DNA of 19,246 bases. Origin: JBIOHJ01 sp044448905 (GTDB lineage: Bacteria; Bacteroidota; Bacteroidia; AKYH767-A; OLB10). Location: positions 1 to 19,246 of the forward strand of contig JBIOHJ010000060.1 in NCBI GenBank assembly GCA_044448905.1, given 5' to 3'. Below the pieces are notes generated by a model. The model had not been told where the DNA came from. It worked only from the letters and a program-made list of their open reading frames with translations, and did no database searches. Below, one piece after another: positions 14,506 to 19,246 of the stretch (positions within the stretch are counted from its first letter, which is position 1; each line of letters starts with the position of its first letter). The translations under genes were made by a program, and so were the position numbers.

Positions 14506-15795
14506 TTATTTTGAACGACTGATAATTAATTTTTTGGTGATTATTCTGTTGTTTGTTTTAATAGAAAGAAAATAAATTCCTTGAAGAAAGTTTACGGTTG
14601 CCAGTTTAAAGTTTACGGTTGGCTGTGTTAGAATAGTTTTATAAATTTCTTTTCCCAAAGCATCCGTTAATTTTATTTCATCATTAACGGTAAACTTCAA
14701 GCCGGAAACTGTAAACTCATTTGAAGCAGGATTAGGAGCAATTGTAAATCCATTTTCCTGTTGAATTTCGTTTACTGAAGTAGTGCTTGTGGTGTCTAAA
14801 TTTACAATCCATCCAATTAAAGTGCTCCCTTGCGAACCCCAGCCGGCAATAATTTTTCCGTTGCGTGAAATTCCCCAGGCAACTGATAACGCGTACCCGC
14901 TCATATTTAAACCAATACTGGTAAGGTAGGCGTCTAAGTTAGTCAACGGCTGACCGGGAAATTTTATAACAGCAGTTTTAGTACCCGGAAAAGTAAAAAT
15001 AGAAGACCAGCCTACCCATACGCCACTGTCGGAAATGGAAGAGATATACAGATTATCTTGTCCTGCAGGGGGTGGAAAAGATTGTGTGGTGTTGGTTATT
15101 GTATCATAAATAATTCCGTTTGGATAATCGGCACCGAGTATTATGGTGCCATCATGATTCATTCCGAATACTTCGCCTGCCGCACCTACTCTCATGGAGT
15201 CAGGTGTCCATATCATGGGTGTGCGTTGGGTGGTTTGAATCCAGCCGCCACACACAAGCCCGTTGCCCGAAATATGGTTTGCGCGTGCACTCAAATTTAT
15301 ATCATCCAATATAGTATAACCCATTGCAGGATCGTAACGAAATGCTTTGGTGTGTCCTGCATTTATCCAAACCATTCCGCAGAAACTTTGCCCGTCATCA
15401 GCCACATCATAAGCATTTGAATATTGATTTGGGTCAATAGGAGGTATACCTGGAATTACACCCGGAGTTTGCCAAATGCCGCCCACATTCAGTCCGCTGA
15501 TTTCACAGGGACTTCCGTTTACAATAATGGCAGGATCGGCATAAGTTCCGGCCACTACTCCCGAATCCGTTACACCAAATGCTTCCACACCGCCAATGTT
15601 TGTTAATGTGCCGGAGGGAATATGATATTTGTATACACCATAACCAAATACTACATTAGCACCTGCAGCATAAATACCATTTGGGGATACGCCACTAAAT
15701 GGTTTGTTGCTTACTACTGTAAAAGTTGCCTGTGCTGATGACCTGCCGGCTATGCAGGAAATAATTGCGGTTAAAATAATTTTATTGATTTTCAT
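14506..15795 (-). CDS. Secreted T9SS cargo protein with HAF-like propeller repeats
   Basis: 429 residues, signal peptide 1-21 (ending AGRSSA). Residues about 30-340 are repeats of the type AxGVTDSGVVAGT / AYDVADDGQSFCGMVW / ANHISGNGLVCGGW / VFGMNHDGTIILGADY / VAWGISRNGKIIAGWG. Each has a small-residue turn with D/N-G followed by a GxxW/Y strand, as in HAF-repeat extracellular proteins, and they probably build a beta-propeller. The last about 80 residues are a T9SS type A sorting domain (FTIAPNPASNEFTVSG ... FLQGIYFLSI, then IITKKLIISRSK). It lies between two other cargo genes, 6 bp after one stop and 13 bp before the next start, so translation is probably coupled. No catalytic residues are recognised. 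Confidence 0.87.
   Translation of the reverse strand: MKINKIILTAIISCIAGRSSAQATFTVVSNKPFSGVSPNGIYAAGANVVFGYGVYKYHIPSGTLTNIGGVEAFGVTDSGVVAGTYADPAIIVNGSPCEISGLNVGGIWQTPGVIPGIPPIDPNQYSNAYDVADDGQSFCGMVWINAGHTKAFRYDPAMGYTILDDINLSARANHISGNGLVCGGWIQTTQRTPMIWTPDSMRVGAAGEVFGMNHDGTIILGADYPNGIIYDTITNTTQSFPPPAGQDNLYISSISDSGVWVGWSSIFTFPGTKTAVIKFPGQPLTNLDAYLTSIGLNMSGYALSVAWGISRNGKIIAGWGSQGSTLIGWIVNLDTTSTTSVNEIQQENGFTIAPNPASNEFTVSGLKFTVNDEIKLTDALGKEIYKTILTQPTVNFKLATVNFLQGIYFLSIKTNNRIITKKLIISRSK
14590..14624 (+). repeat. Heptanucleotide array inside sorting-domain coding DNA (gene 2, left arm)
   Basis: Five contiguous 7-bp units, all beginning GTT. GTTTACG occurs as units 1 and 4. It is antisense to the gene, whose strand encodes about PTVNFKLATVNF here. 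The inverted partner is at 14682-14716. Confidence 0.7.
14682..14716 (-). repeat. Heptanucleotide array inside sorting-domain coding DNA (gene 2, right arm)
   Basis: Five contiguous 7-bp units on the minus strand (for example GTTTACA then GTTTCCG), encoding about FTVSGLKFTVN. It is exactly 57 bp from its partner. Aligned unit by unit, the two arms agree at 25 of 35 positions, enough for an imperfect long hairpin. Confidence 0.7.
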
Positions 15796-15801
15796 TTTAT
15801 T

Positions 15802-17358
15802 TTATTTAGAATGATTGATGACTATTTTTTTTGTGATTATGTTTTTGTTTGTATTTACCGAAAGAAAATAAATGCCTTGCGGAAAGTTTGTGGTTTGTAC
15901 TATGAGGGTTGAGGTTTGCCGCTTAATTTTTTTCAAATAAATTTCTTGTCCAAGGACATTAATGATTTTTACGACATCACCGACTCCAAATTGTTTACTG
16001 CTTACCGACAACTCATTGTGTGCCGGATTTGGAAAAACAGTAAACGAATTATTTTCCTCTTCTAATTCACCTATTCCAACAGAATTACAAAGTGTATTTA
16101 ACAAACCATGGGTTAAAATTACAGGTGAAACCAATGTACCTGAGTTGGCAAGTGTATAAGTAAGCTGAGTCGGCAATGTTCCCGTTGATGCAGTTGCGGT
16201 ACTTGCCGTTAACGTAGCAACTGCCTGGTTGCAAAAACTATCGCCCAGAGAATCAGTCTTTATAATATAGTAATCGTAGTTACTGAAATTTCCATTTACG
16301 GTTGTGCTTGCGGCAATTGCGTAGCCCCCATCAGAAGTTTTAATTACCTGCCCTTCGAAATTATCTTCGGCAGCAGTTACGGTATATCGTTTTGTCCAGG
16401 TCAGATCGCCAAGCGAATCGGTTTTAATAAGCAGCAAACTTTGGTTGGAGGAAAATGAAACGTAAGAAGTAGCGAGAATAACAAAACCATGGTCGCTGGC
16501 TTCAACCACCGAAACCGGAGTATCATCAAAGTTAGTGCTGAATTTTTTTGAAAATATTGCAGAAGTATTTTGCGGATCCAGCTTAGTAAGTGTAATGTTG
16601 CTTCCCTGCGGACCGCCCACATCATCATAAACCAGGCTCACGTATTTCTGGTCAGATGTGAGAATTGCATCCACGCTTCTTCCGCTATAAAAATCAGCGT
16701 ATGTGGTAATATATGTGCCGTTTGTATCCGCAATTACAAGAACAGGATTGGCTCCAGTAAACCCGACTTTGTCATTTCCCAAATAGGTGGCTTTATTTAT
16801 CGGGCTGGCAAATTGATACGGAGCAACGTAGCCTTCGCCCAGCAAAATCCCGGTGCTGTCAATTCTTAACAAGCCCATCCGGTTAATTCCGTTTACCTGG
16901 AAGCTTCCTGTCAGAAGAAAATTTCCGGATGGAAGCTCTTCAATTTTATTTGCAATATCACTTCCGCTTCCGCCATAAGTTTTTGTCCAAAGCGTATCAC
17001 CGTTCAAATCAGTACGAATAAGAAATGCATCTCTTGAAGCAGAAAAGCTTTCGGTTTCACCGGCAATCAAATACCCGCCAGCGGTTTCAATTACATAATG
17101 GCCAAGATCGTTTGAATTACGTCCATAGGTTTTTGTCCATTGCATGTTTCCGGTTGAACTTAGCTTTACTAAATAAACATCAGCATCGGTAAAAGTGGGA
17201 TAAGTGACCCCTGCAATAATGTAACCGCCATCACTTGTTTGACAAATGCTGTTTGCAATTTCAGTTTGCGTGTTACCAACAGTCAGTTGGAATTTTACAG
17301 GCTGTGCAATTGAATTTGCAACAATAGAGATAAACAGGAAGGGTAGAATTTTTTTCAT
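15802..17358 (-). CDS. Secreted T9SS cargo protein with WTKTYG propeller repeats
   Basis: 518 residues from the ATG at 17358. An in-frame ATG at 17385 exists, but it lies inside a 22-bp inverted repeat and would place nine residues (MNLWLNKNT) ahead of a perfect signal peptide, MKKILPFLFISIVANSIAQ, so 17358 is the better start. Residues about 25-370 are beta-propeller-like repeats with DGGYIIAGVTYP / GGYLIAGETESF / LPSGNFLLTGSF strands alternating with WTKTYGRNSND / WTKTYGGSGSD / WTKRYTVTAAED turns, common in Bacteroidetes secreted proteins. The last about 80 residues are a T9SS type A sorting domain (FTVFPNPAHNELSVSS ... FPQGIYFLSV, then IITKKIVINHSK). It is first of a three-gene operon with the genes at 14506-15795 and 13479-14492. 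Function beyond export is unknown. Confidence 0.88.
   Translation of the reverse strand: MKKILPFLFISIVANSIAQPVKFQLTVGNTQTEIANSICQTSDGGYIIAGVTYPTFTDADVYLVKLSSTGNMQWTKTYGRNSNDLGHYVIETAGGYLIAGETESFSASRDAFLIRTDLNGDTLWTKTYGGSGSDIANKIEELPSGNFLLTGSFQVNGINRMGLLRIDSTGILLGEGYVAPYQFASPINKATYLGNDKVGFTGANPVLVIADTNGTYITTYADFYSGRSVDAILTSDQKYVSLVYDDVGGPQGSNITLTKLDPQNTSAIFSKKFSTNFDDTPVSVVEASDHGFVILATSYVSFSSNQSLLLIKTDSLGDLTWTKRYTVTAAEDNFEGQVIKTSDGGYAIAASTTVNGNFSNYDYYIIKTDSLGDSFCNQAVATLTASTATASTGTLPTQLTYTLANSGTLVSPVILTHGLLNTLCNSVGIGELEEENNSFTVFPNPAHNELSVSSKQFGVGDVVKIINVLGQEIYLKKIKRQTSTLIVQTTNFPQGIYFLSVNTNKNIITKKIVINHSK
15886..16012. repeat. Eroded heptanucleotide arrays at the homologous position (gene 1)
   Basis: At 15886-15920 and 15978-16012, again 35 bp each and 57 bp apart, the DNA keeps a faint 7-bp phase (two GTTTGTN units on the plus strand, GTAAGCA and GTAAACA on the minus strand) but most units no longer begin GTT. 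The protein domain is homologous to that of the two downstream genes, so this is either a decayed copy or the pre-repeat state. Confidence 0.4.
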
Positions 17359-17366
17359 CGTGTTTT

Positions 17367-17462
17367 TATTCAGCCACAGATTCACAGATTAGGCGCCCTG
17401 AAACCCAAATCGTTCCGTCTAAAGCGGAAAAGATTTTTAGTCTGTGAATCTGTGGCTGAATA
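17367..17462. repeat. Perfect 22-bp inverted repeat in the cargo-operon leader
   Basis: The arms 17367-17388 and 17441-17462 are exact reverse complements around a 52-nt centre. The left arm begins TATTCAGCCACAGATTCACA and carries a tandem CACAGATT octamer (17375-17390). The inner edge of the left arm is continued by weak pairing. The near arm ends 8 bp upstream of the ATG at 17358. Confidence 0.85.
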
Positions 17463-17480
17463 TTGGTATTATTTTTTTCG

Positions 17481-17488
17481 CAAAACTA
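17481..17488 (-). promoter_or_regulatory. -7 box of the three-gene cargo operon
   Basis: TAGTTTTG on the minus strand matches TAnnTTTG exactly. An ATTG (17505-17508) lies 16 bp upstream as a weak -33 box. A start near 17474 would give a leader of about 116 nt containing both arms of the 22-bp inverted repeat. Confidence 0.45.
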
Positions 17489-17511
17489 AATAAGAAATTT
17501 ATTGCAATTGC

Positions 17512-17605
17512 ATCGCTAATTGTAGTGATTTTCTGCGTATCCTTCTGTTTTTACATTTAAAATTTATTCGGAGGAAGTGAGTGCAAAATCACTACAATTA
17601 GTGAT
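17512..17605. promoter_or_regulatory. Two inverted copies of an AATCACTA-N4-TAGTGATT dyad
   Basis: Right copy: AATCACTACAATTAGTGATT (17587-17606), a perfect 8-bp dyad with a 4-bp spacer. Left copy: ATCGCTA-ATTG-TAGTGAT (17512-17529), one arm mismatch. The copies are also inverted relative to each other: 17512-17532 and 17585-17605 are reverse complements at 20 of 21 positions. Dyad centres are 76 bp apart. They lie upstream of both divergent genes and look like a paired operator for a dimeric DNA-binding protein. Confidence 0.6.
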
Positions 17606-17703
17606 TTACTAAACCAACACTATTTTAGAATTTTACGCAAAATTTTTTTACCCCCTGAAACAAATAAAAATAAAATAACATAACCCCTAATAATTCAAAC
17701 AAA

Positions 17704-19246
17704 ATGAAATCAAAAATTAACATTCTACTGCTATCCATGGCATTATGCGTGGTGAGCATAACAAATTCATTTGCTCAAGTAGTAACTTTAATAGACCCTG
17801 CCGGTGACGGTGGTTTTGAAAGCGGACCCACATTTGCCGCCAACGGTTGGACGGTAGCTGCCGGTGTAGCGACCAATCAATGGTTTGTTGGCAATGGAGC
17901 TGTTCCTCATACCGGAAGCAACTGCGCTTACATTTCAGAAAACGCTATTGGTTCTACTTATACCTATAACTTTACCTCGCCATCAACGGTGTATTTTTAT
18001 CGCGATGTTACTTTTCCGGTTGGCAAGCCCAGGATTTCTTTGACAATAAATTGGCAAATTGGAGGGGAGTTTAGCACTGACCGTGGATTTGTTTGTTATA
18101 CTGACCCGGCTAATACTCCTGTGGTAAATGACTTCATGTCCACCACACCTCCGCAATATGCTACCGCTGTACCGAATCCGCTTGGCTTTAATGGATGGCA
18201 AAATACAGGTGGAATCTGGTCTGTAAGCACCACCTATTTATTGCCGTCCAGTTTCGAAGGTACTACAAGACGAATTATTTTCGGATGGCAGAACAATAAC
18301 GGTGGAAACAGCCTTAACCCACCTGCGGCTTTTGATAATATTGAATTAACTGCGGGCCCCAATATTACCTGTACTCCGGATGTTAATGGAGGATTGTGGA
18401 GCGACCCCTTCTCGTGGACAAGCAAACTTTATCCGGGCCCCGGTGATGATGTATTAATTCCTGATGGACGTTCCATTACAGTGGATGGTTCACAAATAGT
18501 AAAGAATATTACTGTCGGACAAGGAAGTTCGGGGATTGTCAATTTTATTGGCAGCGCTTTTAATAATCTTACTGTGACAGGCAATTTAACTGTAAACAGC
18601 GGTGGCCAATTTAACGGGTTTACACAAACAGCATCTCCAACAGGAGGCGGAATTCAATTAAACGTTGCAGGTAACATAAATCTAAATGCCGGGGGAATTA
18701 TGACAATGGGGCATACCAGTACAATCTTAAATATGAACGGAACATCACCTCAAAGCATTAACGGGCCGGGTGTTTTTCTCGGAGGTTTGGTAAGGGTGCT
18801 TACAATAGCAAATCCGAGCTCAGTTACACTGAACACGCCCGTAACACTCACTGAGGGATTAAGGCATTATGCGGGAACACTTAATACAAATGGAAATTTA
18901 ACCTTGGATAATACTGCGCAGTCTTATGGCAATGCATTTAATCAGCAGGTTTATGCTGCAGTGGTACCTAATATGGGAACAAACTATTTGTCTCAGCCCA
19001 CTGTAACTTGTGGCATTCCCTGGAGTGCCGGTTTACAAGTAGTACTTGGCAGTGTTATCTTATCAGGAGGAAACACGTATGCTGTAACTACGGCCGGTGT
19101 ATTGGGTTTAACAGCTCCTACTAATAGTACAACATTGACACAAGCTAACGGAACTGCATTTTTGTGCCTGATGGGTACTGAAGCAACTGCCACGGCAAAT
19201 TGGGATGCGACCTCCAAAAAAGTTAGAAGCATAACAATAAACACTC
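17704..19246 (+). CDS. Large secreted surface protein with G8-like and beta-helix regions, 3' end outside the window
   Basis: The frame is open from the ATG at 17704 to the right edge (514 codons seen). Signal peptide 1-25 (MKSKINILLLSMALCVVSIT, then NSFAQ). Residues about 30-222 are a beta-sandwich-like module (FESGPTFAANGWTVAAGVAT at the start, FDNIELTAGP at the end), typical of Bacteroidetes exported proteins. Residues about 228-290 (GLWSDPFSWTSKLYPGPGDD, then VLIPDGRSITVDGSQIVKNI) resemble a G8-type segment: W-x-D-x2-SW, then PGPGDDV, then repeated hydrophobic ladders. The remainder is Thr/Asn/Gly-rich with short alternating strands (NLTVTGNLTVNSGGQF, NVAGNINLNAGGIM) suggesting a right-handed beta-helix. 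A T9SS sorting domain is likely beyond the edge but not seen. It is divergent from the cargo operon. An A-rich stretch, not a Shine-Dalgarno site, precedes the ATG. Confidence 0.87.
   Translation, partial: MKSKINILLLSMALCVVSITNSFAQVVTLIDPAGDGGFESGPTFAANGWTVAAGVATNQWFVGNGAVPHTGSNCAYISENAIGSTYTYNFTSPSTVYFYRDVTFPVGKPRISLTINWQIGGEFSTDRGFVCYTDPANTPVVNDFMSTTPPQYATAVPNPLGFNGWQNTGGIWSVSTTYLLPSSFEGTTRRIIFGWQNNNGGNSLNPPAAFDNIELTAGPNITCTPDVNGGLWSDPFSWTSKLYPGPGDDVLIPDGRSITVDGSQIVKNITVGQGSSGIVNFIGSAFNNLTVTGNLTVNSGGQFNGFTQTASPTGGGIQLNVAGNINLNAGGIMTMGHTSTILNMNGTSPQSINGPGVFLGGLVRVLTIANPSSVTLNTPVTLTEGLRHYAGTLNTNGNLTLDNTAQSYGNAFNQQVYAAVVPNMGTNYLSQPTVTCGIPWSAGLQVVLGSVILSGGNTYAVTTAGVLGLTAPTNSTTLTQANGTAFLCLMGTEATATANWDATSKKVRSITINT

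Larger units (their letters stand above)
17359..17703. other. 345-bp divergent intergenic region, repeat-rich
   Basis: No reading frame is convincing here. It holds, from left to right: the 22-bp inverted repeat (17367-17462); a minus-strand TAGTTTTG promoter box (17481-17488); a 10-bp perfect palindrome TGCAATTGCA (17503-17512); two copies of a TAGTGAT dyad (17512-17605); and an A+T-only stem AATTTT-ACGC-AAAATT (17629-17644) followed by T residues. It separates the minus-strand cargo operon from the plus-strand gene at 17704 and must contain both promoters. I could not place the plus-strand promoter. Confidence 0.7.

Noticed and set aside
13557..14716. CRISPR-like array
   Set aside because: Repeat units are only 7 bp with no spacers, lie in coding frames, and no cas genes are near.
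17359..17385. Longer start (ATG at 17385) for the first cargo gene
   Set aside because: It would translate part of the inverted-repeat arm and add nine residues before a complete signal peptide that begins at 17358.
17367..17605. Terminal inverted repeats of a miniature transposable element (MITE)
   Set aside because: The two inverted repeats are nested side by side rather than at the ends of one unit, and no flanking target-site duplication was visible. It cannot be excluded without a genome-wide copy count.
17629..17649. AATTTT-ACGC-AAAATT stem plus T-run as an intrinsic terminator
   Set aside because: The stem is made only of A-T pairs and lies just upstream of a gene start, with no gene ending before it on that strand.
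17983..19244. Minus-strand reading frames of 63-83 codons opposite the right-edge gene
   Set aside because: The plus-strand frame from 17704 is continuously open with a signal peptide and repeat structure; the minus-strand frames are shadows.

Overview
The window looks like a chromosomal segment of a Bacteroidota (Bacteroidetes) bacterium. The evidence is the set of type IX secretion (T9SS) C-terminal sorting domains on secreted proteins, the folP / DUF1599 / BT_3928-family gene neighbourhood, TAnnTTTG-type promoter boxes, a tmRNA encoding a GENSYALAA tag, and an A+T-rich composition with few recognisable Shine-Dalgarno sites. I cannot name the genus.

Layout. From 1 to 3260, all on the minus strand, are folP (dihydropteroate synthase), a stand-alone response regulator with a C-terminal membrane helix, and a NodU/CmcH-type carbamoyltransferase that runs off the left edge. 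From 3340 to 5241, on the plus strand, are a duplicated DUF1599 protein and a DoxX-like membrane protein of the BT_3928 family, with a short heptanucleotide repeat between them. From 5248 to 8781 (minus) are two paralogous secreted proteins with T9SS sorting domains. ssrA (tmRNA) lies at 8903-9294 (plus). A two-component pair follows on the minus strand at 9439-13358: a large periplasmic-propeller histidine kinase and its NarL/LuxR-type response regulator. Next is a three-gene minus-strand operon of T9SS cargo proteins (17358 down to 13479). After a 345-bp repeat-rich divergent intergenic region, a large secreted plus-strand protein begins at 17704 and runs off the right edge.

How the genes relate. 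folP and ssrA are housekeeping. The secreted proteins are predicted cargo for a T9SS encoded elsewhere: each complete one has a signal peptide, a beta-rich body and a PNP-type C-terminal domain. The kinase/regulator pair sits just downstream of the three-gene cargo operon and could control it, but only position supports that.

The most unusual signal is a family of degenerate 7-bp tandem repeats (GTTNNNN). It occurs once in non-coding DNA (3876-3903) and as two inverted 35-bp arrays with identical 57-bp spacing inside the sorting-domain coding DNA of two adjacent cargo genes. A faded version occupies the same position in the third. The 17359-17703 intergenic region also holds a perfect 22-bp inverted repeat in the likely leader of the cargo operon, and two copies of an AATCACTA-N4-TAGTGATT palindrome. 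I saw no CRISPR array, insertion sequence, phage gene or defence system.
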